Positions 53,947 through 62,757 of a stretch of 64,000 nt of DNA are shown here, piece after piece; the stretch's first letter is position 1; each line of letters begins with the position of its first letter. Origin of the DNA: Pararhodobacter sp. (GTDB lineage: Bacteria > Pseudomonadota > Alphaproteobacteria > Rhodobacterales > Rhodobacteraceae); the NCBI RefSeq assembly GCF_034676545.1, contig NZ_JAUCBZ010000015.1, forward strand, positions 2,201,001 to 2,265,000, in the 5' to 3' direction. A model generated the notes under the pieces. The model did no database searches, was not told where the DNA came from, and was given only the letters and a program-made list of their open reading frames with translations. The position numbers and the translations under genes were made by a program.

Positions 53947-53958
53947 ACCCATATGGGT
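53947..53958. promoter_or_regulatory. Perfect palindrome ACCCATATGGGT upstream of the LuxR-hydrolase gene
   Basis: A 12-bp perfect inverted repeat, 57 bp before the start codon. It fits a small dimeric-HTH operator and could be an autoregulatory site. Confidence 0.35.
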
Positions 53959-54014
53959 TAAAAGGCACTCGTCAGGCGTATCATTTTGCGACACACTGAC
54001 ACGCAGACCGAGTC

Positions 54015-55802
54015 ATGGGGATGCTGGCCATGGACAAGTTGACCCACGCAAACACCGACACTGATCTCGAACGGGCGCGCCTGATCGGCAGCATTTATGA
54101 AACCGTGCTGAACCCTGAGCATTTCGACGTTTTCATGCATGACTGGTCCAGCTATGTGGATCAAGCGGCGCGTCGGTTGGGCGAATTGCAGGTCGGCGCG
54201 GGCAATGCCGGGCGCTTGGTGAATGATCCGATTGTCGAGGCTCATTTCCAGCGCGCCTTCTCGTTGTTCGAACGCATGGGCCGCGGCGAAGACTCCCCGG
54301 ATCCCGGATTCGAGGGGCGGGTGCCGCTTGTGCGGTTGGGGCGTCGCGGGGTGATCACCGACCTGACCGCCGAGGCCGAGGCCCTGTTTGGTGCTGCCCC
54401 CAGCCTGGCGTCGATCTACGACGCGCTGGATCGTGATAGCGCGACGCGGCTGTCGGCCTTCCTGACAACCTTCGAGCGCGCGCCTGCCTCGGGCCGGTTC
54501 GTTGTGTTGTCTCTGGCGCCGACCGCCGACACGATGCCGCTTGACATGCCGGGGGGCGGGCTGATTGCGGCGGTAACCTGCCGTGCGTCAGGGGGCGACG
54601 GGTTTGTCGCGGAACTGCGACCCTTGGCGATTGGCTGGTCAACCGGCCTCGCCGGGGTTTTGTCGGATTCGTTCAACCTCACCCCGCGCGAGGTTGAACT
54701 GGTGCATGAACTCTCGCAGGGCGGTGATCTGGCGGCCATTGCCGAACGGGTTGATCGGTCTCTCAACACCTTGCGGGCGCAGTTGAAATCGGTGTTTGCG
54801 AAAACCAGAACCGGGTCTCAGTCCGAGTTGATGCGCTTGGTGGCGGTGCTGGTGCTGCATGGCCCGACCACCGAGGCACCCGTTGATCCGGGTCTCAGCA
54901 CCACGCGCGAACACCGGATCGACCTTGGCAATGGTCAATTCTTGCCGATACACACCCTTGGCCCCGAGGACGGGCTGCCGGTGATCTTCCTCCACGGTAT
55001 GCTCGAAGGTCTGGGCGTGTTGCAACGGATCGGATCGGCGCTGGAGGCCGAAAATCTGCGGCTGGTTGCCCCGGTGCGCCGCAACTATGGCCAGTCGATC
55101 CATGACCCTCGGATCAAGGAAGCGCCTGAAATCTTTGCCCATGATCTTGCGGTCATCCTGCAAAAGCTGGGCATTGAACAATGTGTCGTTGTCGGGCACA
55201 TGGCCGGCGGCATCTACGCCTTTGCCGCGGCCGCCCATTTGCCAGACAAGGTTGTCGGGGTGTTCAACGTTTCCGGCTGCGTCCCGATCAAAACCATCGA
55301 GCAATTCTCCTCCATGACACCGCGCCAACGCGCGGTTGCCTATACCGCCCGTTTTGCGCCCGCACTGTTGCCGGCCGTCTTGCGCGCCGGAATTGCCCGC
55401 ATCGACAGCACCGATGTCAAACGCTTCATGGTGCCGCTTTATCCCGAGGGAACACGCGACCGCGCCACCGTCGAGAACCCCAGGATCGCGGCCGCCCTGA
55501 TCGATGGCTACCGGTTCACCGTGGCACAAGGCATCGTCGCGTTTCAGGTTGATTCATGGCACGTCACCCGCAATTGGGGCGATCTGGTCGCCGGCTGCAC
55601 CTGCCCGGTGTCCCTGATCCATGGACAGTTGGACCCGGTCGTGACGATTGGCAGCGTGCGCGACTTTGCACGGTCGAACCCTCGTGTCACCCTGAACGAG
55701 ATCCCGCGTGAGGGGCAGTTGGTGTTCCACGCGCGTCCCGACATGGTGATCAAATGTCTCGCCAGGTTCGCGCGCACCTGCCTGAACGTTGCGCCGCCTT
55801 AG
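54015..55802 (+). CDS. LuxR-type HTH fused to an alpha/beta-hydrolase-like domain with substituted active site
   Basis: A 595-residue fusion. Residues 1-200 have no clear match, a possible sensory/PAS-like part. Residues 220-280 form a LuxR/GerE-type HTH (FNLTPREVELVHELSQGGDL, then RSLNTLRAQLKSVFAKTR). From about 300 an alpha/beta hydrolase fold follows, with VIFLHGMLEGLG as the oxyanion region. The nucleophile elbow reads VGHMAGG with Met396 where Ser is expected. The terminal His region reads EGQLVFH with Gln568 in place of GH. Asp540 (HGQLDPVV) is kept. The domain is probably non-catalytic, perhaps a ligand-binding regulator domain. Start could also be ATG 54021 or 54030. Confidence 0.85.
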   Translation: MGMLAMDKLTHANTDTDLERARLIGSIYETVLNPEHFDVFMHDWSSYVDQAARRLGELQVGAGNAGRLVNDPIVEAHFQRAFSLFERMGRGEDSPDPGFEGRVPLVRLGRRGVITDLTAEAEALFGAAPSLASIYDALDRDSATRLSAFLTTFERAPASGRFVVLSLAPTADTMPLDMPGGGLIAAVTCRASGGDGFVAELRPLAIGWSTGLAGVLSDSFNLTPREVELVHELSQGGDLAAIAERVDRSLNTLRAQLKSVFAKTRTGSQSELMRLVAVLVLHGPTTEAPVDPGLSTTREHRIDLGNGQFLPIHTLGPEDGLPVIFLHGMLEGLGVLQRIGSALEAENLRLVAPVRRNYGQSIHDPRIKEAPEIFAHDLAVILQKLGIEQCVVVGHMAGGIYAFAAAAHLPDKVVGVFNVSGCVPIKTIEQFSSMTPRQRAVAYTARFAPALLPAVLRAGIARIDSTDVKRFMVPLYPEGTRDRATVENPRIAAALIDGYRFTVAQGIVAFQVDSWHVTRNWGDLVAGCTCPVSLIHGQLDPVVTIGSVRDFARSNPRVTLNEIPREGQLVFHARPDMVIKCLARFARTCLNVAPP

Positions 55803-55869
55803 CGCCGGGTTGTACTGTGCCCCATTCCACCCCATGTTTCAGGGGAACCCAGATCTCGAGGTCCTGCCT

Positions 55870-56589
55870 ATGCCCCACCGCGCCAAGCTCACAGTCGGCT
55901 CCTATAATATCCACAAGGGCGTTGGCAGCGATTACCGGCGCGATCCACGCCGAACGATTTCGGTGATCCGTGAGTTGGCTGCTGATATCGTCGCCCTGCA
56001 AGAGGTCGACCGGCGTTTTGGCGATCGGCGCGGCGTGTTGGACCTGCAGGCGTTGAATGACGCAACCGGCCTCTCACCGATCCCGCTGTCCGACCGTTTG
56101 GCCGAGCTGGCGCATGGCTGGCACGGCAATCTGATCCTGTTTCGCAACGCCCAGTTTGAAAGCGCGCATGTCATCTCCCTGCCGGGTCTGGAACCGCGTG
56201 GCGCGATTGTCGCCAATCTGACCTATCGCGGGCACCGGTTGCGGGTGATTGCCGCGCATCTCGGGTTGCTGAAGGGCTCGCGCAAAACCCAGTCACAGCG
56301 GTTGGCCGAGGAAATCGGTGACGACAGCGCAACGGTGATGATGGGGGATCTGAACGAATGGCGGCAAGGGGAAGGATGCTCGCTGACGGCGCTCAAAGCC
56401 GGGCTCAAGGCCGAAGAGAACGCCCAGACCGTGCCCAGCTTTCCCGCCCGGCGCCCCACCTTGTCGCTGGATCGCATCATCGGCTGCACGGCGGCGCAGA
56501 TCACGAACCTTCGACCTCACGACACACCGCTGTCACGCCTTGCCTCTGATCACTTGCCGATCCGAGCGGACATCAGGCTCGGATCATGA
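55870..56589 (+). CDS. Endonuclease/exonuclease/phosphatase (EEP) family hydrolase
   Basis: A 239-residue protein of the EEP fold. The catalytic elements are visible in order: SYNIHKG, VALQEVDRRFG, NLILFRN, GDLNEW and SDHLPIRADI. These supply the Asn, Glu, Asp and His of the metal-dependent phosphodiesterase site. No signal peptide is visible with the ATG at 55870 (MPHRAKL); in-frame upstream starts exist at 55834 and 55789. It overlaps the next phospholipase D gene by ATGA, so the two probably act together on phosphodiester substrates such as lipids or nucleic acids; the substrate is unknown. Confidence 0.85.
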   Translation: MPHRAKLTVGSYNIHKGVGSDYRRDPRRTISVIRELAADIVALQEVDRRFGDRRGVLDLQALNDATGLSPIPLSDRLAELAHGWHGNLILFRNAQFESAHVISLPGLEPRGAIVANLTYRGHRLRVIAAHLGLLKGSRKTQSQRLAEEIGDDSATVMMGDLNEWRQGEGCSLTALKAGLKAEENAQTVPSFPARRPTLSLDRIIGCTAAQITNLRPHDTPLSRLASDHLPIRADIRLGS

Positions 56590-58112
56590 TGGCGTGGCTC
56601 CTGTGGGGCTTGCTGGGGCTGATCGTGGTTCCGGTGATCTTGGGGGCGGTGATCTGGTCGACAGGGCGCTATGTCTGGCGCAAGGAAGGCACGCCTTCCT
56701 ACATTATCCCGCCGGGGCAGGGCACCGCGCTCGATGACCTGCTGGCGCCCATCGAGGCGCAGCACCCCGGGAAAACCGGTGTTACGCTGGTCGATGACCC
56801 CGCCGAGGCGCTTGGTCTGCGGTTGGCGATGGCGCAATTGGCCGGGCGCAGCCTCGATCTGCTGTATTACATCTGGCACGATGACCTCAGCGGGCGGCTC
56901 TTGGCAAAGGCCGTGCTCGAGGCCGCCGACCGGGGGGTGCGCGTGCGGATGCTGTTGGATGACGTGAACGCCCTCAATCGAGACCCGGTCTATCGCGCGC
57001 TGGATCGACACCCCAGAATCGATGTGCGCCTGTTCAACCCGATCCGCAACCGGGACCGCGGGTTTCGGCGGGGACTCGAGATCTTGCTCAGCATCCTGCC
57101 CTATAATCGGCGTATGCATGGCAAGCTCTGGATCACCGACGGGCGGCTGGCCCTGACCGGCGGGCGCAACATCGGCGATGAGTATTTCGGCCTGCTGGAG
57201 GGGCCGGGGCATGATTTTGACGACCTCGACACGTTGCTGTCCGGCCGTATCGTGCGAGACGCCGAAGCCCATTTCGACGACTTCTGGAATTCCGGCCTCG
57301 CCTTGCCCATCGGCACGCTATGGCCCGGAAAACGCAAACGTCTGCGCCGGTTTCGCACGCGCCTGGTCCGATTTCTGAACAAGCCGCTGTCGAGGAAGCG
57401 CCTGTCCGGTGCGGTGCGGCACACCGCCGAAGATGCCGCCGCCGCGCTGCGTCTCCCGGATCTGCATTGGGTGAGCCAGATCACCTTTCTCGGCGACCCC
57501 CCGGAAAAGACCTTGGCCAAAGAGCGCGACGGCTGGTTGCCCGCGGCCCTGCTGCCCTTGTTGCAAAATGCCCAGCACAGCGTGCGGATCATGACGCCCT
57601 ATCTCGTGCCCGGTCGACAAGGTGCGGCGCAGCTTCTGGCCCTGACCGGCGCGGGGGTTCGCGTCGAGATCATCACCAATGGCCTGGCCCAGTCGGACAA
57701 TGTTCTGGTGCATGGCGCCTATCGCTGGTATCGGACCCGGCTCCTGACGGGGGGCATCAAGATCTTCGAGGTCGCCTCCCGGACCGCACCGCGCCACATG
57801 CTGCACAGCAAGGCGTTCCTGGTCGATGACAAGGCCGGCTTTGTCGGCTCGTTCAATTTTGACATGCGCTCGGCGTTCATCAACACCGAATTGGGCGTGA
57901 TGTTTGACGATCCCCATCTGGTCGCCGAACTGGGCGCTTTGTTTGACACCAGCATCACGCCGGAAAACGCCTATCGGGTGGCGATGCAAGGGCGCTTGCC
58001 GGCCTGGTCCCGGGGCGACGGTCCGGTGACACATCTTGAGCCCGATACCAATATGGCCAAGCGGGTGATTTCCTTCACCGTCGGACACCTGCCAATCCAT
58101 CGGTTTCTCTGA
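56586..58112 (+). CDS. Phospholipase D family protein (cardiolipin synthase-like)
   Basis: A 508-residue membrane-anchored PLD protein. One N-terminal helix (residues 3-25) is followed by two HKD motifs, MHGKLWITDGRLALTGGRN and LHSKAFLVDDKAGFVGSFN. These form the dimer-like active site of cardiolipin synthases and phosphatidyltransferases. Typical bacterial ClsA has two N-terminal helices, so this may be the ClsC/YmdC-like type. The upstream EEP gene overlaps by ATGA; a second ATG at 56589 is equally plausible as start. Confidence 0.88.
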   Translation: MMAWLLWGLLGLIVVPVILGAVIWSTGRYVWRKEGTPSYIIPPGQGTALDDLLAPIEAQHPGKTGVTLVDDPAEALGLRLAMAQLAGRSLDLLYYIWHDDLSGRLLAKAVLEAADRGVRVRMLLDDVNALNRDPVYRALDRHPRIDVRLFNPIRNRDRGFRRGLEILLSILPYNRRMHGKLWITDGRLALTGGRNIGDEYFGLLEGPGHDFDDLDTLLSGRIVRDAEAHFDDFWNSGLALPIGTLWPGKRKRLRRFRTRLVRFLNKPLSRKRLSGAVRHTAEDAAAALRLPDLHWVSQITFLGDPPEKTLAKERDGWLPAALLPLLQNAQHSVRIMTPYLVPGRQGAAQLLALTGAGVRVEIITNGLAQSDNVLVHGAYRWYRTRLLTGGIKIFEVASRTAPRHMLHSKAFLVDDKAGFVGSFNFDMRSAFINTELGVMFDDPHLVAELGALFDTSITPENAYRVAMQGRLPAWSRGDGPVTHLEPDTNMAKRVISFTVGHLPIHRFL

Positions 58113-58122
58113 GCGCCGCCGT

Positions 58123-58749
58123 TCAGCGCCAGACCGCGCCGTCGTCCTGCGGTGCCGGACCAAACGCGCGCGTGGTGTCGGGCACCACCGCCAAAGCCGC
58201 TGCCAACTGCTGACGATAGGCCGCGCGCGAAATCTCCACCCCGCCAAGACTGGCCAGATGCGGCGTCACATATTGCGTGTCCATCAGGCGAAACCCGCCC
58301 GCCTTGAGCCGCGCCACCAGCTCGGCCAGTGCCATCTTGGATCCATCGGTGACCCGCGACACCATGCTCTCGGCGAAAAACGCGCCACCAAGCGCCAAGC
58401 CGTAAACGCCGCCCGCAAAGGCGCCATCCGGGGACCAGACCTCGACCGAATGCGCAAGCCCCAAGACATGCAGCGCCTTGAAAACCGCGGCAATTTCCGC
58501 GTTGATCCAGGTGTCTTCCCGGTCGGCGCAAGCCGCAATGACCGTCGAAAAGGCCTGGTCGCAACTGAACCGATACCCCCCGCGCCGCCGGGTCCGCACG
58601 AGCGAGCGCGCGACATGAAATCCGTCCAACGGCATCACGCCTCGATGGCGCGGCTCGAACCAATGGATCTGATCGCTCTGCGCGGTTTCCGCCATCGGGA
58701 ACACGCCGCCCGCATAGGCTTTGACAATCAGATCAGGCGTCAACCGCAT
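58123..58749 (-). CDS. aat: Leucyl/phenylalanyl-tRNA-protein transferase
   Basis: A 208-residue N-end-rule enzyme that adds Leu or Phe to N-terminal Arg/Lys of proteins for ClpS-ClpAP degradation. Characteristic segments are LIVKAYAGGVFPMAE, IHWFEPRHRGVMPLDGFH, HSVEVWSPDGAFAGGVYGLALG (in part) and FFAESMVSRVTDGSKMAL. It is convergent with the PLD gene (10-bp gap). Length is typical of alphaproteobacterial Aat. Confidence 0.96.
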   Translation of the reverse strand: MRLTPDLIVKAYAGGVFPMAETAQSDQIHWFEPRHRGVMPLDGFHVARSLVRTRRRGGYRFSCDQAFSTVIAACADREDTWINAEIAAVFKALHVLGLAHSVEVWSPDGAFAGGVYGLALGGAFFAESMVSRVTDGSKMALAELVARLKAGGFRLMDTQYVTPHLASLGGVEISRAAYRQQLAAALAVVPDTTRAFGPAPQDDGAVWR

Positions 58750-58756
58750 CTCGGCC

Positions 58757-58780
58757 CATCTTTGTTCTTGAAATATCCTC
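58757..58780 (-). repeat. Dispersed intergenic motif, copy 4 (GAGGATATTTCAAGAACAAA)
   Basis: This copy lies directly upstream of aat and extends as GATG at its end, linking it to copies 1-2. Confidence 0.5.
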
Positions 58781-58803
58781 AGGGGGTGAAGGCCCAGGCC
58801 TGA

Positions 58804-58820
58804 GGGGGCTGAAAGCCCCC
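58804..58820. terminator. Short hairpin after accC
   Basis: GGGGGCT / AGCCCCC pair with a 3-nt loop, 17 bp past the accC stop. It lacks a T-run on the minus strand, so it is only a weak candidate. Confidence 0.3.
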
Positions 58821-58836
58821 TTCTTGTCGCCCGTTC

Positions 58837-60183
58837 TCAGCCCAGCTTCTCGGCCAGGAATTTTTCGAGCCAATGGATGTTGTAATTGCCCGACTGCACA
58901 TCCGGATCGTCGAGAAGCTCGAAAAACAGTGGCAAGGTCGTGTCGATCCCGTCAATGATCAACTCGCCCAACGCCCGGCGCAGCCGCGCCAAAGCCTCGG
59001 GCCGGTCGCGTCCATGCACGATCAGCTTGCCGATCAGGCTGTCGTAATAGGGCGGGATCTTGTAGCCGCCATACAACGCCGAATCCATCCGCACACCCAG
59101 CCCGCCGGGGGCGTGGAACGTGTTGACCTTGCCGGGGCAGGGCGTGAAATTCGGCAGCTTTTCGGCGTTGATCCGCACCTCGATGGCGTGACCGTTGACC
59201 TGCAATTCGTCCTGCGTGAACGACAGTGGCATTCCCTGCGCCACGCGGATCTGCTCGCGCACCAGATCGACGCCAAAAATCGCCTCGGTGACCGGGTGCT
59301 CGACCTGCAAACGGGTGTTCATCTCGATGAAATAGAACTCGCCATCCTCGAACAGGAACTCGATGGTGCCGGCACCCGAATAGCCCATCTTGGCAATCGC
59401 ATTGGCACAGATGCCGCCGATATGGGCGCGCATTTCAGGCGTGATGCTGGGGCCGGGGGCCTCCTCGAACACCTTTTGGTGACGCCGTTGCAGCGAACAA
59501 TCCCGCTCGCCCAGATGCACCGCGTTGCCCTTGCCGTCGCCGAACACCTGCACCTCGATATGGCGCGGTTTCTGCAGATATTTCTCGATATAGACTTCGT
59601 CATTGCCGAACGCGGCCTTGGATTCCGAACGCGCCGTGCGAAAGGCGTTTTCCAGCTCGGCTGCGGATTTCGCAACCTTCATGCCGCGCCCGCCGCCGCC
59701 CGCCGTGGCCTTGATGATGACCGGATAGCCCATACCCTCGGCGACGGACTTTGCCGTCTCGAAGTCCGGCACGCCACCTTCAGAGCCCGGCACAACCGGA
59801 ATGCCCAGTTCTTTCGCCGTCACTTTGGCGGTGATCTTGTCGCCCATCATGCGGATATGTTCCGCGCTGGGTCCGATGAAGGTCAGGTCGTGATCCTCGA
59901 GCATCTGCACGAAAGCCGCGTTTTCCGACAGGAATCCATAGCCCGGATGGATCGCCTGCGCCCCGGTGATCTCGCAGGCCGAGATGATCGCCGGCATCGA
60001 CAGATAGCTGTCGGTGGACGAGGCCGGGCCAATGCAGATGGCTTCGTCGGCCATGCGCACATGCATCGCATCACTGTCGGCGGTGGAGTGCACCGCGACC
60101 GAGCGGATGCCCATTTCACGACAGGCGCGGATCACCCTGAGGGCAATCTCGCCACGGTTGGCAATGAGGATCTTTTCGAACAT
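58837..60183 (-). CDS. accC: Acetyl-CoA carboxylase, biotin carboxylase subunit
   Basis: A 448-residue ATP-grasp enzyme that carboxylates biotin on AccB, first step of fatty acid synthesis. KILIANRGEIALRVIRACRE starts the protein. KATAGGGGRGMKVA is the ATP-binding glycine loop, and FIEMNTRLQVEHPVTE is the catalytic region. It follows accB after 9 bp. Length is typical. Confidence 0.98.
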   Translation of the reverse strand: MFEKILIANRGEIALRVIRACREMGIRSVAVHSTADSDAMHVRMADEAICIGPASSTDSYLSMPAIISACEITGAQAIHPGYGFLSENAAFVQMLEDHDLTFIGPSAEHIRMMGDKITAKVTAKELGIPVVPGSEGGVPDFETAKSVAEGMGYPVIIKATAGGGGRGMKVAKSAAELENAFRTARSESKAAFGNDEVYIEKYLQKPRHIEVQVFGDGKGNAVHLGERDCSLQRRHQKVFEEAPGPSITPEMRAHIGGICANAIAKMGYSGAGTIEFLFEDGEFYFIEMNTRLQVEHPVTEAIFGVDLVREQIRVAQGMPLSFTQDELQVNGHAIEVRINAEKLPNFTPCPGKVNTFHAPGGLGVRMDSALYGGYKIPPYYDSLIGKLIVHGRDRPEALARLRRALGELIIDGIDTTLPLFFELLDDPDVQSGNYNIHWLEKFLAEKLG

Positions 60184-60192
60184 GCGCTGGCC

Positions 60193-60681
60193 TTATTCGA
60201 TGATCATCAGGGGCGCGCCGTATTCGACGGGGGTGCCGTCGGCGACAAGAATGCGCTTGATGGTGCCCGAGGCGGGTGCCGGGATCTGGTTCATGGTTTT
60301 CATCGCCTCGATGATCAGCACGGTCTGCCCGGCGGTCACCGCCTGGCCAATGGCGACAAAGGGTGCGGCACCGGGTTCGGGTGACAGATAGGCGGTGCCA
60401 ACCATCGGCGAGGCCACGGCACCGGGATGCTCGGCGGGGTCCGCGCTGATCAGGGCCGGGGCGGCGGTGACCGGGGCGCTGGCCTGTGGGGCCACAGGGG
60501 CCGCCTGCGGGGCCGCCGCCGGCGCGGCAACCATTTGGGTTTGCTTGGAAACCTTGACGTTCAGCGCGTCGTTTTCGCCGTATTCGCGTTTCACCGAAAT
60601 CTCGGTCAGATCATTGCTGTTGAGAAGCTCGGCCAAGGCCTGAATGAAGGCAACATCCGCCGTGGTATGATCTTTGCTCAT
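60193..60681 (-). CDS. accB: Acetyl-CoA carboxylase biotin carboxyl carrier protein
   Basis: A 162-residue carrier. The N-terminus has ELLNSNDLTEISVKRE. A Pro/Ala-rich flexible linker (about residues 50-85) leads to the biotinyl domain with the biotinylated Lys in EAMKTMN. SPMVGTAYLSPEPGAAPFV is the thumb region. I start at MSKDHTTADV (60681) rather than a longer upstream ATG. It forms an operon with accC. Confidence 0.97.
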   Translation of the reverse strand: MSKDHTTADVAFIQALAELLNSNDLTEISVKREYGENDALNVKVSKQTQMVAAPAAAPQAAPVAPQASAPVTAAPALISADPAEHPGAVASPMVGTAYLSPEPGAAPFVAIGQAVTAGQTVLIIEAMKTMNQIPAPASGTIKRILVADGTPVEYGAPLMIIE

Positions 60682-60870
60682 GGACTTCCTCGTCGCGTTA
60701 TGGGCCAGCCGGGGTCGGCATGCGCCCCGCAATTTTCTGGGGTGTTATACGGTACGCATGGACCTGTGAAAAGTGCCATTCGGCCCGCCGTTCGACGCTA
60801 TCCAGGCAACAGGTGTCGCTTGCACGCGCTTGGCGGGCATGGTGTAACACGGGGCAACCGGAGGCAAGTC

Positions 60871-62256
60871 ATGGTCCGATCCGCGCTCTCGGGGACGCGA
60901 ATCCGCGCTTTGCGCACAGCGCGACGGCTGGGTCAGGCCGATCTTGCGCGTATGGCCGGGATTTCGCCGTCCTATCTCAACCTGATCGAGCACAATCGCC
61001 GTCGGGCGCGCCCGCAGGTGCTCGAGGCGATCGCGGGGGCATTGCAGATCCCGCTGGAGAGTCTCGATGAGCACAGCGGCGACGCGCAGATCGACGCGCT
61101 GCGGGCCGCCGCCACGCGTGCCAGTCAGGGTTTCGAGCCGGAACTGGACCGCGCCGAAGAATTCCTGGGGCGGTTCCCCGGTTGGGCGGCGTTGGTGACG
61201 CAAATCCACGCCCATACCGAGGGCCAGGATCGCGTCATCGAGCGTCTGTCTGATCGCATGGCGCATGACCCCAATCTGTCGACGTCACTGCACGAGATCG
61301 TCTCGGCGGTCACCTCGGTGCAATCCACCGCCGCCATTCTGGCCGAATCCGAGGATCTGGAGCCCGAGTGGCGCGCCCGGTTTCATGCCAATATCCACGC
61401 GGATTCCGTGCGCCTGGCTCATGCCGCCGAGGCATTGGTCGCCTTTCTCGATACTTCCAGCGAGGAAACCGGCCTTGCTGCGCCGCAAGAAGAGATGGAA
61501 AGCTGGCTGGCGCGGCAGGAATTCCACATTGACGCGCTGGAACAGACCGCCGCCGCCGATTGGGCGCGTCTCTGCGCCGGACAGGTCGAACTTGCCTCGG
61601 CCTCGTCGCGGGAACTGGCCGAGGCGTGGCTCAAGACGGCCCATGCCGATGCGCAGGCGTTGCCGCTCGACCGTTTGGCGCCTGTGCTGGTGGCAATGTT
61701 CAGCGGCGGCAAGGACTTTGCGCCCGAGGGGCTGGCGCGCGAATTCGGCGTTGGTCTGGCGCAGGTGTTCCGCAGGCTGGCAATCTTGCCGGTTTTGCAA
61801 GGCGTGCCCCGGTTCGGGCTTGCGGTCTGCGACGGCTCGGGAACCCTGGTGTTTCGCCGCCCCGTCGAGGGCTTCGCGTTGCCCCGGTTCGGTGGGGCCT
61901 GTCCGCTCTGGCCGCTCTATCAGGCGATGGTGCAACCCGACCGGCCCATACGCGCGGTGATCGAATTCGCCGGGCGCCCCACCATGCGCTTCGTGGCCCA
62001 CGCCATTTGCTCGGCGCGTGATCCGATGCGCTACGATCCGCCTTTTGTCTGGGAATCGAGCATGTTGATCACCCCGGCCACTGGCGGTGATGCCGGCGTC
62101 CGAGAAATCCGGAACCGCGCCGCTGGAGGTTGGAAGCAGCTGCCGCATCTGCCCGCGAACCGTCTGCCCGGCGCGACGCGAGCCCTCGATCGTGATCGGC
62201 TGACCGGTTTGCGCAGCGGCTTTTGTTTTTCAAGCGAGCCTTTGACACACCTGTGA
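60871..62256 (+). CDS. XRE-family short-chain fatty acyl regulator (ScfR/RamB-like), C-terminus frameshifted
   Basis: A regulator with an N-terminal XRE HTH (about residues 8-62, RIRALRTARRLGQADLARMA, then ISPSYLNLIEHNRR) and a DUF2083-type effector domain. Such proteins control acetate/propionate metabolism genes. The reading frame as sequenced ends at 62256. The expected C-terminal Cys signature, CRICPRTVCPARREPS, instead lies in another frame ending at 62203. One extra base between about 62060 and 62128, perhaps in the C4 run at 62072-62075, explains this. Corrected length is about 443 residues. A sequencing error is likely. Confidence 0.82.
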   Translation: MVRSALSGTRIRALRTARRLGQADLARMAGISPSYLNLIEHNRRRARPQVLEAIAGALQIPLESLDEHSGDAQIDALRAAATRASQGFEPELDRAEEFLGRFPGWAALVTQIHAHTEGQDRVIERLSDRMAHDPNLSTSLHEIVSAVTSVQSTAAILAESEDLEPEWRARFHANIHADSVRLAHAAEALVAFLDTSSEETGLAAPQEEMESWLARQEFHIDALEQTAAADWARLCAGQVELASASSRELAEAWLKTAHADAQALPLDRLAPVLVAMFSGGKDFAPEGLAREFGVGLAQVFRRLAILPVLQGVPRFGLAVCDGSGTLVFRRPVEGFALPRFGGACPLWPLYQAMVQPDRPIRAVIEFAGRPTMRFVAHAICSARDPMRYDPPFVWESSMLITPATGGDAGVREIRNRAAGGWKQLPHLPANRLPGATRALDRDRLTGLRSGFCFSSEPLTHL

Positions 62257-62322
62257 ATTGCCGCAATACTCACCGTTGAAAGCGCGGCTATCGGTGGCCT
62301 TTCCGCCCGCTGGAGGACGTCA

Positions 62323-62754
62323 ATGGCAAACGATGACTTGCATAGGCCAGGTGCTGCACCGGTCGCGCCCGGTGCGCGTCTGGGGGCAGGGCGGGCGGTT
62401 TTGGTGGTCGAGGACGAACCCAACATCGGCGAGGCCATCCGCTTTATCCTGCGCCGCGACGGATGGGATGTGACGGTTCTCGAGTCCGGCGAAAACATCA
62501 AAGCAACGATTGCCGCCCTGCAACCGGCGGTGATGATCCTCGATGTCATGCTGCCCGACCAAAGCGGCTTTGATATCCTGCGCGCCTTGCGCGCCGCGCC
62601 GCCGACCAAAAACCTGCCGGTGATCCTGCTGACGGCCAAAGGCCAGAGCGCCTCGCGCGATCTGGCGATGGAATGCGGCGCGTCGGCCTTCATGGCCAAG
62701 CCGTTTGCCAATCGCGACTTGTTGGATGCGGTCCGCAATCTGGTAATGGGGTAA
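62323..62754 (+). CDS. Response regulator, receiver domain only
   Basis: A 143-residue protein with a Pro/Ala-rich N-terminal extension (about 1-25) and one CheY-like receiver. VLVVEDEPN gives the acidic pair, VMILDVMLPDQSG the phospho-acceptor Asp, LLTAK the switch Thr and Lys. No output domain exists. It lies 3 bp before a small membrane gene and then the sensor kinase, so it is probably that kinase's partner. Confidence 0.9.
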   Translation: MANDDLHRPGAAPVAPGARLGAGRAVLVVEDEPNIGEAIRFILRRDGWDVTVLESGENIKATIAALQPAVMILDVMLPDQSGFDILRALRAAPPTKNLPVILLTAKGQSASRDLAMECGASAFMAKPFANRDLLDAVRNLVMG

Positions 62755-62757
62755 CGC

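Larger units (their letters stand above)
53607..54014. other. Intergenic region between ggt and the LuxR-hydrolase gene
   Basis: A 408-bp divergent gap. It contains a minus-strand hairpin with T-run (53666-53703) and a perfect palindrome at 53947. Overlapping ORFs on both strands have no protein-like features I trust, so I see no gene here. Confidence 0.5.

Noticed and set aside
53610..53948. Overlapping ORFs of about 90-110 codons in the gap before the LuxR-hydrolase gene
   Set aside because: No ribosome sites, no recognisable motifs and odd composition on either strand; a terminator hairpin lies inside them.
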